DNA from: Jaenimonas drosophilae
Lineage: Eukaryota > Euglenozoa > Kinetoplastea > Trypanosomatida > Trypanosomatidae
DNA length: 64,000 nucleotides
Reading direction: 5' to 3'
Assembly (NCBI GenBank): GCA_030849065.1
Contig: JASAON010001660.1
Location: forward strand, 124,001-188,000
Each line of letters opens with the position of its first letter. The first letter of the stretch is position 1. A program made the position numbers and the translations under genes. Under the pieces are notes generated by a model. That model did not search any database and had not been told where the DNA came from. It was given only the letters and a program-made list of their open reading frames with translations. Below are positions 48,313 to 57,355 of the stretch, in pieces.

Positions 48313-49968
48313 ATGGTGCGTTGGGTGGTACCGACGATTGCGGCCTCACTCGTTGCCTTGGCCGCAAACCGCGGCCTGAGCACAACAACGGCAGAGAGCG
48401 AGCCATCCTCCACCTCAGCCGCAGGAACCCCACCGCACGCAGCAGCTCCAAAGCTGCTTGCGCTGCTTTCTTCGTGGCGCGATGGGAGTAGCTCCACGAA
48501 GGATGCGGCGGGTTCTGGTCTCGAGCGCTATTTCCGCACGTACGCCCAACCGGCCTCCTCCATTGAGGGCTTCTCGGGTAGTGCGGAGGAAGGGATGGAG
48601 TTGGTGATGAGCCACCGCAACTTTGCTCGCTGCCTCCTTCGCCTGCCGCCCTTAGTGCCACTGGACGACGAGAGCACGCCAGGTGCCCATGAAGCGCTGG
48701 CCACAGCATCATTGGTGGAGGCGAACATGCCTCGTTCTGTGCGCCACCACATGGATGCCATCTTTGCCGCGATCGATCTCAATCACAGCCAGAGCATCAA
48801 CTACGCCGAGTACATTACATTCCTCACCCTCCTCGCCGTCAGCCGCCACACCGTGGAGGTGGGCTTCCGAGTATACGCAGGGGTGCAGGACCATGCCATG
48901 GCTCCACCACGACTCTCCGGTCGTGGAGGTGCAACCGCACAACGAGCGGTTCCCCAACTTCCCATCGAACACTTTGTTTCCTTTGTGAATACCATCATGA
49001 TTGATCCTGCGGTGCGCGTGGAGGTTCCGAGCTACGTTCATGGCTACGATGAGGCGCCACGTGCATCGGGTGCGGCCTACAGCCTTCCCTTTGAGCAGCT
49101 CGAGGCGTTGTTGGCAGTTACTCCAACCGAGGAGGCGTGGCGAACGACCCATGAAGGAGGCCGGCCTTGGTGGCGGAGATGGTTGGGCAAGGGTGATTCA
49201 CCTCGGCTGTTGCCACCAGCGTCGGTTGTGCGAGCAAGTGCGCATGCGTCGGAGGTATTCAGCCACCCTGCCGAGGATGGCACACGTGTGGCAGACTTCT
49301 ACGCGCTGTGGGACCGACTCATGGTGCTGCGGTGGGAGGTGCGTGCGATGGAATTTGGCCTCGTTGATGTTCTCGAAACAGGGCGTATCTCTGTGGAGGA
49401 CTGCACGTCGCTTCTCTCTATCCAAGCACACCGCCAGCTTGGTGCATCTCTGGCCTCAGCGAGCTCGCCGTCCGCAACCGAGTCGGTGCCAAGATCTTCA
49501 TCCATGGCACCGGAGGCCATGGTGTCGTGGGAGTTCTATCGCAAGGTTTTCAGCCTCATGCGTGAGCCAGAGTTGGTGCTGACTACCCTACGCCTGGTAA
49601 TGCGAAGTCGGCCACCAACGGAGGAGGCAGTCCGTGATGTGGTGCATGCGGAGGACTTGTGGCGTGCGCTGGATTCCTGCCATCGCATCAGCCACGGCAC
49701 CTTCCCCTCTTTTACCCGCGACGAGTCGGTGCGCATACTGCAGCTGTTCCGGGGTGATGGGGGTGGCACCTCCACCGATGAGGAAGGCATCTCAATTGCC
49801 GACCTCGCTCAGTGCTGCGAGCTCAAGCGCTCCTTCTTCTTCACACTGGAGGATGGAGCGGCACTTCGGACGTGTTGGCGCCGCAACTCGTCCTGCTACG
49901 CTGGTGCTTCCTCCGATGGCCCCAACATGACCCAGCGGCTGTTCCAGTGCATGCAACAGCGAGGCTAG
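48313..49968 (+). CDS. MICU-like EF-hand protein, predicted mitochondrial
   Basis: A 551-residue protein. MICU proteins sit in the intermembrane space and gate the mitochondrial calcium uniporter in response to calcium. The N terminus (MVRWVVPTIAASLVALAANR) is basic and hydrophobic, fitting a mitochondrial signal. The segment with FRTYAQPASSIEG and LVMSHRNFARCLLRLPP resembles the family core preceding the first EF hand. One EF-hand loop is clear, DLNHSQSINYAE at residues 155-166, with Asp1, Asn3, Ser5, Ser7, Asn9 and Glu12 in ligand positions. The second EF hand expected about 180 residues further (near ALWDRLMVLRWEVRAMEFG) is not obvious. Family membership is likely from the layout but not certain. 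Confidence 0.58.
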   Translation: MVRWVVPTIAASLVALAANRGLSTTTAESEPSSTSAAGTPPHAAAPKLLALLSSWRDGSSSTKDAAGSGLERYFRTYAQPASSIEGFSGSAEEGMELVMSHRNFARCLLRLPPLVPLDDESTPGAHEALATASLVEANMPRSVRHHMDAIFAAIDLNHSQSINYAEYITFLTLLAVSRHTVEVGFRVYAGVQDHAMAPPRLSGRGGATAQRAVPQLPIEHFVSFVNTIMIDPAVRVEVPSYVHGYDEAPRASGAAYSLPFEQLEALLAVTPTEEAWRTTHEGGRPWWRRWLGKGDSPRLLPPASVVRASAHASEVFSHPAEDGTRVADFYALWDRLMVLRWEVRAMEFGLVDVLETGRISVEDCTSLLSIQAHRQLGASLASASSPSATESVPRSSSMAPEAMVSWEFYRKVFSLMREPELVLTTLRLVMRSRPPTEEAVRDVVHAEDLWRALDSCHRISHGTFPSFTRDESVRILQLFRGDGGGTSTDEEGISIADLAQCCELKRSFFFTLEDGAALRTCWRRNSSCYAGASSDGPNMTQRLFQCMQQRG

Positions 49969-50061
49969 GCGTTCAACCTTGTGAATGCACCCTTCTTCAT
50001 CACTATTTTTCTTGATTACTTTTGCTGTGTGAGGCCTGTGTGTGTGTGTGTGCCCTTCATG

Positions 50062-50097
50062 CACCTCTTTTCTACTTTCATTTTCCTTGAATACTAG
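50062..50097 (+). promoter_or_regulatory. Predicted spliced-leader acceptor for the NPRL2-like gene
   Basis: A T/C-rich tract ends in TACTAG (AG at 50096-50097), 36 bases before the ATG at 50133. The open frame that starts at 50118 does so with GTG, so the ATG is used. Confidence 0.65.
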
Positions 50098-50132
50098 TGT
50101 GAAGCGCGTACACCGACGTGTTCGCCCGTGCC

Positions 50133-53100
50133 ATGTCTTTGGAGAGCGTTCTTCTCTTCGCACTGGATGTGGTGAAGGGGCCCTACCTGCACAGTTACGC
50201 CCCCGTAAACCCCTTCGCCCTCGCGGGCGGAAGCGGCGCGACTGCCCATGCCAACTCTCCCGGCAGCCACCGGGGCGGCATGGAGCCCACACTCAGCCTT
50301 GGCGGGGAGGAGGTGGAGTCTGATGCGCACTCCTCCGGCCAAGAGCGACCGCCTCGTGCGGTGCTCCAGTCGGCCCACACCATCATGAATGGCCTCAACG
50401 ACGTCTTCGTTCCCCGGCCGGAGTTCTGCCGCCGCATTTTGTGGCTCTACCCCGCCGAGTCCGGCCGCCTCTTCCTTTACTATCCTGAGGATATCCCCGG
50501 CGAACACTACCAACGCAAAACGTTGCGCTACTCCCTCTGCCTTTCCTTCCGGCTGGATGGCCCACACATGTCAGTTGGGGAGGAGCTGGTACGCCAGCTG
50601 GTGCAGCCCTACGCCGTTGTCTTAACCACCGTCGCTGAAGAACTCCGAGCTGCGGAGATGAAGTACGGCTACGTGAGCCACGGCCTCCGCATGCAAGGAG
50701 GCTCATCACCCATTGGCGGGGCAGCCCACAGTCGTTCTTCTGGGGCAGCCACTGGCACCGCCCCGAGCAGCAGTGCGGATGGCTACCCCATGGCGATGGA
50801 TAGCGGCAACCAGTGCACCTCTCCTCTCACCATCCCTGCCGCCGCGAACAAGTGGGGCACCTTTCCCCCCATCACAACCCCTGACTCCGCCTCGAACCTC
50901 TCCACCTGCCCGAGCTCCATGGCCACCGACGGCAAATCGGAGGGGCTCAGCCGTCGGCCACCCCACCCCCATCATCCCACCACGGCGAACGCCAACACCC
51001 CCAACTCCATGGGCTTCGTCGTGGACGTGAGCAGCCAGCCAACGCCCTACTCTGCCCTCTCCGCCAAACCCTTCACGTCGTCGTCAGGGGCCGAATCTTC
51101 ACGACTTCCCCCATCACGCAGCCGCCTCCCTTCACTTCCCTCCATCTCCACGGGTGCCAGAACGTTGAACTGCTTCGTTACGAGCGCCGTCGTGGAGCAC
51201 CGCTGGTGCCCGTTGGAGCAACTCGTGGCCGACCTCTTCCGATGCTTGAGCGATGCCGGCCACACCACAACCTCCACGCCGGCTGATGGGGAGGATGGTG
51301 CATCGCGGTGGCGCACGGATTCCCCCGCCCGCTCCGCGCCACAGCCAGCCGACAGCGGGAGCACCGGCATTCACTTATCTGATCGCATCAGCCTTCACGT
51401 ACAGCGCATGGTTCCGTTGCAGCCAACGAAGCCCATTTGCTTGGATGCGGTGCCGGTGCCGATTGTTTCGGCGAGTCGTGTGGCCACCACCTACCCCATG
51501 ATGGATTTGGCTGTGCAGCACGTCTTCCGCCTTGTTGATGGCCAACGAACGGTGGCCGACATCATCTTCGCCCTGGCGGTGGATACGGAGGCCTCCCTCC
51601 GCGAGCTGTTCGTCGCCGCTGTGCAGCAATCGCGTGATGGTGCGGGCTCGGCGCATGGTGGCGGCAGCGGAGTGGAGGCTGTGGCCGCAGAGGCCACGGG
51701 CCGAACCCCCAACTCAGATGGAGAGTGGGCCGCAAGCCCCTACCATGGCAATCTGGCCGCCCACCTACCACGCACGGGGAGCTCCCCGAGCAAGCCACTC
51801 GCCGCGCCCATCGCCCGCAAAGGCCCGGCCCAAGGCGTGTTTCGACCGCGCAGTCCGCCAACGCCGCTCACCAATGGTGGGACGCACATGACGATTGGGG
51901 TGCCCACGGCCAGCGCAGCGGCACACCCACGCTGGCCAGACGCCAGCGGCCTCTTCTCCGGCAGCAGCGTGGGCACCTTTGATGATTTTTCGTGTAGTGA
52001 TGGCACGGCTGGTCGTCCTGCTGCCCCGCCTCCACGCACGACGTTGGTGAATGTGCAGGTGCTCTCACTGCCTCAGGTGCCGAAGGAGGGGGAGGAGAAG
52101 CCAGCGGTGGCTGAGTGGATGCGGGCGGGATGTGCGGGTGGCAAGTCGCTGCCCATCAATCTCCAGCAACACGCCGACCACAGCGCAGTTACGCTGGAGT
52201 TGCCGGCAGGTTGGCAGGCCCTCTCCTGCGTTGTTTCAGAAGCCCTGCAGCACCTCGATGCCTGTGGCATGTTGCGTCTGCTTCAGCAGTGGGACGTGAA
52301 TACGGCCTACCGCACCACCAAGGCCTTCGATGCGGTGGTGAGCAATGCCGATCATCCCAGTCGTGAGCAACTCGGCTCCTACATGTTGGCAGTGGCGGCA
52401 CGGCTGAGGCGGTCTCGGCGGCAGCTGCCCACCATCCGCAGCATCGCCCAGCAGCTGCACATGGCGGAGGGGTCTGGCCGGGGCACTGGATGGATGTCGA
52501 GCGGGAGTGGTGCGCCAAACAGCAGCTCGGGTGGTGGCTTTCACCCAAGCAGCCTGCCGCTCGGCGAGCAATCGCCCAGTGACTCGCACCACGGCACACG
52601 CCACCTCTCACCGTTGGCCCGCAGCTGGGCCGGTGCACCAACACAACGACGTGGCAGCGGCCAACCCTCCACCGCCTCCATTCACCTCAGCCACAACCTC
52701 GATGCCGTTGTGGCTTCTGGCCCGCTTCTGCAGCACAGCCTCTCCTGGGACCCACAGACGCAGAAGTACCTCCTCGTCCTCTCCACGCCAGTGGTGGAGG
52801 TTCCCGAAAAACGAACGCGACGGGCGAGCAGCCCACTCGGGGATGCAGTGGATGCGGCCGTGGCTGGGGCGGCCGCCGCACCACCGGCTGCCCAGGCTCT
52901 TACTCCCGCCGATGATTGGGAGGAGAGCTCCTCCACCGCAACCCTATCCAGCCTCTCCCTCGCCAGCGTCAGCTCGATGGAGGAGGAGGGGGAGGAGGAA
53001 GAGGAGGAAGGGAATGCAGATACTCAGGCCCCGGCCGATATAACTTCCGCGAGTGCGTCGGAGCGACTCGGGCGGTGCCACACGGCACCTCCATGGGAGA

Positions 53101-53582
53101 GTATGAGTGGGAGCCCACCGGTGGAGGATCGTGGAGCACGGCGCAGCCACGTTGGCGGCTCAGGCGCAAGCCAATCGCTGCACAGCGGCTCCTCGCCACG
53201 GGTCGCCTCCGTGAGCGACCCTACCATTCCCACAGCATCGGCTGCGGTGGTGGATGAGGTATCCCACTCCACCACCTCAGGCGGCTTGGCGGACTGCACC
53301 ACACAGACCACCACCTACTCCCCTTTTATGCCGTCGCAGCTCGCCAATCGCGCACACGAGCGGCAGGAGGCGGATGCGGCGGAGTTGGAGAGCGCCGCCT
53401 CCGCTGCCATTTGTGCCTTGGCCAAGTTTACGAACAGCACCATCGCTGCGATGCGATCGGAGATGCGGTGGTCCGTCTTCGGCAGCTGCTTTAATGGGTG
53501 GTCGCTGGAGTGCTGCCGTGCCTTGGTGAAGTTGGCACTGGTGAATGGGTGGATTGAGGAGCTCGTGCCACTGATCGACTGA
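50133..53582 (+). CDS. NPRL2-like GATOR1 subunit, expanded
   Basis: A 1149-residue protein, nearly three times longer than NPRL2 elsewhere. NPRL2 with NPRL3 and DEPDC5 forms GATOR1, which inactivates the Rag GTPases and so TORC1 when amino acids are short. The N-terminal longin-like part is recognisable (MSLESVLLFALDVVKGPYLH, then PEFCRRILWLYPAESGRLFL, then LCLSFRLDGPHMSVGEELV), as is the central block with LHVQRMVPLQPTKPICLDAV and the helices around MMDLAVQHVFRLVDGQRTVA and LRELFVAAVQQ. Winged-helix-like parts at the end include LQHLDACGMLRLLQQWDVN. Between these are long Ser/Pro/Gly-rich inserts with no fold of their own. Family membership rests on the order of the blocks, not on an alignment. 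Confidence 0.6.
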   Translation: MSLESVLLFALDVVKGPYLHSYAPVNPFALAGGSGATAHANSPGSHRGGMEPTLSLGGEEVESDAHSSGQERPPRAVLQSAHTIMNGLNDVFVPRPEFCRRILWLYPAESGRLFLYYPEDIPGEHYQRKTLRYSLCLSFRLDGPHMSVGEELVRQLVQPYAVVLTTVAEELRAAEMKYGYVSHGLRMQGGSSPIGGAAHSRSSGAATGTAPSSSADGYPMAMDSGNQCTSPLTIPAAANKWGTFPPITTPDSASNLSTCPSSMATDGKSEGLSRRPPHPHHPTTANANTPNSMGFVVDVSSQPTPYSALSAKPFTSSSGAESSRLPPSRSRLPSLPSISTGARTLNCFVTSAVVEHRWCPLEQLVADLFRCLSDAGHTTTSTPADGEDGASRWRTDSPARSAPQPADSGSTGIHLSDRISLHVQRMVPLQPTKPICLDAVPVPIVSASRVATTYPMMDLAVQHVFRLVDGQRTVADIIFALAVDTEASLRELFVAAVQQSRDGAGSAHGGGSGVEAVAAEATGRTPNSDGEWAASPYHGNLAAHLPRTGSSPSKPLAAPIARKGPAQGVFRPRSPPTPLTNGGTHMTIGVPTASAAAHPRWPDASGLFSGSSVGTFDDFSCSDGTAGRPAAPPPRTTLVNVQVLSLPQVPKEGEEKPAVAEWMRAGCAGGKSLPINLQQHADHSAVTLELPAGWQALSCVVSEALQHLDACGMLRLLQQWDVNTAYRTTKAFDAVVSNADHPSREQLGSYMLAVAARLRRSRRQLPTIRSIAQQLHMAEGSGRGTGWMSSGSGAPNSSSGGGFHPSSLPLGEQSPSDSHHGTRHLSPLARSWAGAPTQRRGSGQPSTASIHLSHNLDAVVASGPLLQHSLSWDPQTQKYLLVLSTPVVEVPEKRTRRASSPLGDAVDAAVAGAAAAPPAAQALTPADDWEESSSTATLSSLSLASVSSMEEEGEEEEEEGNADTQAPADITSASASERLGRCHTAPPWESMSGSPPVEDRGARRSHVGGSGASQSLHSGSSPRVASVSDPTIPTASAAVVDEVSHSTTSGGLADCTTQTTTYSPFMPSQLANRAHERQEADAAELESAASAAICALAKFTNSTIAAMRSEMRWSVFGSCFNGWSLECCRALVKLALVNGWIEELVPLID

Positions 53583-53775
53583 TGCACGTGAAGGTTGGTC
53601 TTTCTCACCTACACACCAACACAACACAACGCATATATATGTGCCGAATGTGCTTCATGTACCTATGTTGCATTCATGATGTTCTCTCTTCTTCACCCTA
53701 TGCTGCATCTTCACCCTCGCTGCATCTCTTGTGAAACACAGCCTCTTCCTACACACTCAGAACAATCACGACGCA
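53583..53775 (+). other. Intergenic with acceptor tract
   Basis: No gene recognised. Pyrimidine-rich sequence runs through to AG at 53740-53741 and 53759-53760, just before the next ATG. Confidence 0.55.
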
Positions 53776-54087
53776 ATGGCATCGACGTGGCTGATTGCCT
53801 TTGGGGTCATCGTGGCCCACATCGTAGCGCTTGGCATCTGCATCTTCGCCTACGGCAGAGTTTATGCCCGCAAGATGGTCAAGGCCAAGGCACTGAAGAA
53901 ACAACTCGTGGAGGAGTTTGAGGCAAAGCGGAAGGCGCTGAAGGATGAGGCTGTAGAAGGAAAGGTGGCTACCGCACCCAAGGAGAAGGTGGTATCGTCT
54001 GTTCCTGCTCCTGCTCCTGCTCCCGCTGCAGGCGCGGCGCCATCATCGCCGACCCTGCGACAGCGTCGTGCCAGAAAGGAGGATTGA
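53776..54087 (+). CDS. Small single-pass membrane protein, 103 residues
   Basis: It starts MASTWLIAFGVIVAHIVALG. One membrane helix lies at about residues 4-25, followed by a basic patch (YARKMVKAKALKKQLVEEFE) and a short coiled coil, then a low-complexity Ala/Pro stretch and a basic end (TLRQRRARKED). The layout places the charged tail in the cytosol or matrix. It resembles small membrane-anchored adaptor or respiratory-chain-associated proteins, but no family is recognised. The open frame runs 15 codons upstream to a GTG; the ATG after the acceptor AGs is used. Confidence 0.55.
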   Translation: MASTWLIAFGVIVAHIVALGICIFAYGRVYARKMVKAKALKKQLVEEFEAKRKALKDEAVEGKVATAPKEKVVSSVPAPAPAPAAGAAPSSPTLRQRRARKED

Positions 54088-54543
54088 TCGAACGCACATC
54101 TCCCCGACAACGAATTCTCAATCTCCAGTGATGCTGGAGGTTGCTACAACAACCGGTTCAGCTGCAAGCTCCTCTCTTTGCAGACGTGGATCGTGATGCT
54201 CATGACCTGCCTCTCGGTCGTAATTATAACGACGCTCTTTTCAGCCATTTCATGAGCGCTTTTGTGTTAGCGTACTCACGTACATGTGTGTGTGTGTGCC
54301 TTGACATGTATTCTACCCACAATTTTCTCTTTTTTTTTCTACATCTACACCTTGTGTGTGTTCCAACAGAAGGGAAATTCGAGGAAGCCCACACGCATCT
54401 TCAACGTACTTCCCACACACAACACACACAGCACTCACACACGCACTTACACACACACAAACACACACGAGTGAATTGCATCACTTGTGTGTAGACCCGA
54501 ACACCTATACTTGCTCGGTGCGCTTAGGTTCGTAGGAGGGCGC
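54088..54543 (+). other. Intergenic, CA-rich
   Basis: No gene recognised. A T run near 54330-54339 and a CA-rich stretch at about 54411-54472 are present. The acceptor of the next gene is probably the AG near 54369-54370, or one nearer the ATG. Confidence 0.5.
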
Positions 54544-56544
54544 ATGGAGCCCGGTTATTCCGTTTTTTCCACCGCGCCGGTGGTTCCTAGCAACAACAGT
54601 GGCAGCGGAGGCAGCGCCGCGGGTGGAGGGCTTGGTGGTGGGCCAGGCATCTATCATAGCTTGCACTACGATGCTGGCAGCTCGCTAGGGGCGGGTGGGG
54701 CGGGGATGATGAATGGTGCTGCCGGAGGCATGGGAGCGGGCGGTGCTCCGTATAGCCACACTGCCACACCTCCCATGGCCTTCTCCACGGCCGCCAACCC
54801 GCTCACGATGGGGTCGGGCTTTGGCGGCTATGGCACCTACCACCTCTCCTCTGCCGTGGACCTTGGTAGCGGGGGCGTGGATAGCCGCTCCTTTGAGAGC
54901 TTCAACCACACTCTCTCGGTGCTCCAGGGCATCTGCGAAGGACGGCCCGTAGTGCAGTGGGCTCGACTGATTGATCCGGAGCAGCCAGCGGCGTCGGCGC
55001 AGCTCGTGGCGGCCGCCCTGGGGAAGGAGAACCCGAGCAGTCGCGGCCACCTTTGCCGCGAAATTGCCGCCTGCCTCACAACCCCTGCCCACGTTGCCAT
55101 CCTCAGCCAGTTGGAGGAGCCCTATCGGAACGACGTACGCAACGTACTCCTCCAGGAGCTGCTGAATCAGCTTACGGTAGCCGGCGACCAGCCGATGCCG
55201 CTGTGTGCGGCGATGCTGGCGGAGATGGCCAGCCACAACCTCGTGCGTCTAAGCGGAGTGGCCGCAACCGTAGAGCAGTTCCTGTGCGAGCCCGACAAGC
55301 GGCGAGCGGGGATTGCGGTGCTGGGCCGAGTAGCAGAGCAGCTTCGTGGAAACGAGTCCTTCTCCCGGTCTGTTCGCAACGCCAAGAACTTAGAGCCGAT
55401 GTTGTGCAGCCTGTATAAGGATCCAGCCTACGAGTACGACGTGATCGCCATCACTCGGTTGTTAGGTGGGGTGGAAGCGGAGCGGAATGTGGCCTCGCTT
55501 CTCCCCGCGTACGAGGGGCAGCAGCCCGCTCCCATCACCTGCATGGACTATATCCATCAGCGTGATGAGCTCGTGAGCTGCCACGCTGATGGCACGGTGG
55601 TGCTCTGGGGAGGGCCAAACGCCGCGGGTAAGCTGCAGAACAGGATCATTCTCGATCTCTCAGCAGATTGCATCCCACTAGGGGTTAGCGCTCCAGCCAA
55701 GGAGAGCTACCTCGTTGTGGCGGCCATGCCTAGCGCTGCAGCAGCTGGAGGCGATTCAACGCGAGGGCCGCGAGGCATTAGTGCAGGTTCCATGAGTGGC
55801 GGTGTGCTGCGGATTCTCTCGAGTGGCGAGCATTCTGGCGCGTGGCCCCAGGGAGAGGTGATTGCTAGGCCGGCGGAGAACATCATCTCTGCTGTAGTGG
55901 GATTGCCCAATGCGGTGGTGTGTGCGGCAGAGCGGGTTCCCACCAACGGGGGTGGCGTGCGCCATGATTTGCAGTTCTTTTCCGCAGCCACGGGCCAGGC
56001 CATCCGCAGCCTTCCTTCTGCACATGCCGATTACACAACGGTGCTCTCCACATGGGATGATGCGGAGCCTCTGCTCCTCTCCGGCTCCCGAGATGCCACC
56101 GTGAAGCTGTGGGATATGCGCAGCGGAAGCAGCAATCCAACCGCCTTCCTTGGAGGCTTAGCCGTTGCCGGCACCAATAGTGGCTGCTCCTTCTACCAGA
56201 TGGATGCGAAGCACACCGACACCATCACGAGCGTTTATGCATTTGGCAACTACTTCTTCACGGGCTCTCTGGACGGCTCCACCTTCATGTGGGATGCGCG
56301 TCGCATGACTACTCCCTTCAAGAGCCACCAGTTCAGCTCACCGGTATTAGGTATCACGGCCTTGGAAGGCTATCGAACCGCTGTGGCCACTGCACGCGGC
56401 CTGTCCCTGCTCGCCGTTGAGACGATGGGGGTGCTCGATGTGGTGCCCAACGTGTGCTTCTCGAGCATCCTCTCCAACGACGATGGAAGCGCGGTCTTTG
56501 CCGCCTCGGCAACTGGATTGAATGTTTACGCACTGCACAAGTAG
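54544..56544 (+). CDS. WD40-repeat protein with Gly-rich head and helical N-terminal domain
   Basis: A 666-residue protein starting MEPGYSVFSTAPVVPSNNSG. Residues 1-110 are Gly/Ser/Ala-rich and disordered. A helical segment follows (about 120-250: FNHTLSVLQGICEGRPVVQW onward) that could be a MIF4G- or HEAT-like fold but is not assignable. The C-terminal half carries WD-type repeats: VSCHADGTVVLWGG, LLLSGSRDATVKLWDMRSGS, FFTGSLDGSTFMWDARRMTT and a last VFAASATGLNVYAL. WD40 domains scaffold protein complexes. The open frame extends 19 codons upstream with GTG; the first ATG is used. The exact complex cannot be named; a role with mRNA is possible only by analogy of the layout. Confidence 0.72.
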   Translation: MEPGYSVFSTAPVVPSNNSGSGGSAAGGGLGGGPGIYHSLHYDAGSSLGAGGAGMMNGAAGGMGAGGAPYSHTATPPMAFSTAANPLTMGSGFGGYGTYHLSSAVDLGSGGVDSRSFESFNHTLSVLQGICEGRPVVQWARLIDPEQPAASAQLVAAALGKENPSSRGHLCREIAACLTTPAHVAILSQLEEPYRNDVRNVLLQELLNQLTVAGDQPMPLCAAMLAEMASHNLVRLSGVAATVEQFLCEPDKRRAGIAVLGRVAEQLRGNESFSRSVRNAKNLEPMLCSLYKDPAYEYDVIAITRLLGGVEAERNVASLLPAYEGQQPAPITCMDYIHQRDELVSCHADGTVVLWGGPNAAGKLQNRIILDLSADCIPLGVSAPAKESYLVVAAMPSAAAAGGDSTRGPRGISAGSMSGGVLRILSSGEHSGAWPQGEVIARPAENIISAVVGLPNAVVCAAERVPTNGGGVRHDLQFFSAATGQAIRSLPSAHADYTTVLSTWDDAEPLLLSGSRDATVKLWDMRSGSSNPTAFLGGLAVAGTNSGCSFYQMDAKHTDTITSVYAFGNYFFTGSLDGSTFMWDARRMTTPFKSHQFSSPVLGITALEGYRTAVATARGLSLLAVETMGVLDVVPNVCFSSILSNDDGSAVFAASATGLNVYALHK

Positions 56545-57355
56545 GTCTTAGAAGGCGCAGTGAAGTGTGGGAGGAGGTGGAGGTGGTGGCGAGCTCATGG
56601 CCACACCGCCAACCCTCACCCACCAGCGTTCCGCAAAGGACGGTGATGGAATGGAAAAGGAAAAGGAAAAGCAAAAAACAAGTGAAAACGCAGAAATGTG
56701 ATACACACGCGCATGATGGACGAGGGATGGTGGGTACCGCAATCAACCACCTCCCCCTTCCTCCCCTCACATGTGGCGTGCGGTTCGTGCGTGGCGTCGG
56801 CCACTGGCTCCCATCTGCATAATCCTCTGAAGTGCAACAAACGTGAAAGACCTAAAGCGTACCCAACAAGGTGGCCTCTGTGCGTGAATCCATCCCATTC
56901 TCGCCACTTCCATGTGGGCATTGGGCGCGTCCATCATCGTCTTTCCTCCGGTGGGATTCTCTTATTTTCATTTTTGTGTGTGTGCGAGCAACCATGAGCA
57001 GGCCAAGAACCCCCATCCCCGGACGTGTTGTGGCTCATGGAGAAGGAACATATATACGCACATATGCAGGAGATCAGTTTCTTTTTTTTTCATCAATTTT
57101 TCATGCGTCATGGCTCCCTACCTCCTAACTCTAAGAGGTCGCGATCCATGGCAAACCAAATCAAGGTGGATCATCTCACCACGATACACGTGGGAGGGCA
57201 AAGGCGAAGAAACGCCACGCGCTGCCACGCATTGAATTATCTTCACGAGAGCATCATGACACTGCACAAACACGCACTCTCTCATTCTCATTCTTGCTGT
57301 TGAAGGTATTGTGGTTGCCATCAAGCTTCCGCTTCCTTTCTTAGTTCCTGCGCCA
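56545..57355 (+). other. Intergenic, 0.8 kb
   Basis: No gene recognised. It contains several purine-rich (AAGG-type) blocks and a pyrimidine tract at 57325-57342 leading to AG at 57343-57344. Confidence 0.55.
57325..57344 (+). promoter_or_regulatory. Predicted spliced-leader acceptor for the gene at 57356
   Basis: A T/C-rich tract ends in TTAG (AG at 57343-57344), only 11 bases before the ATG at 57356 and after the GTG that opens the longer frame. Confidence 0.65.
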
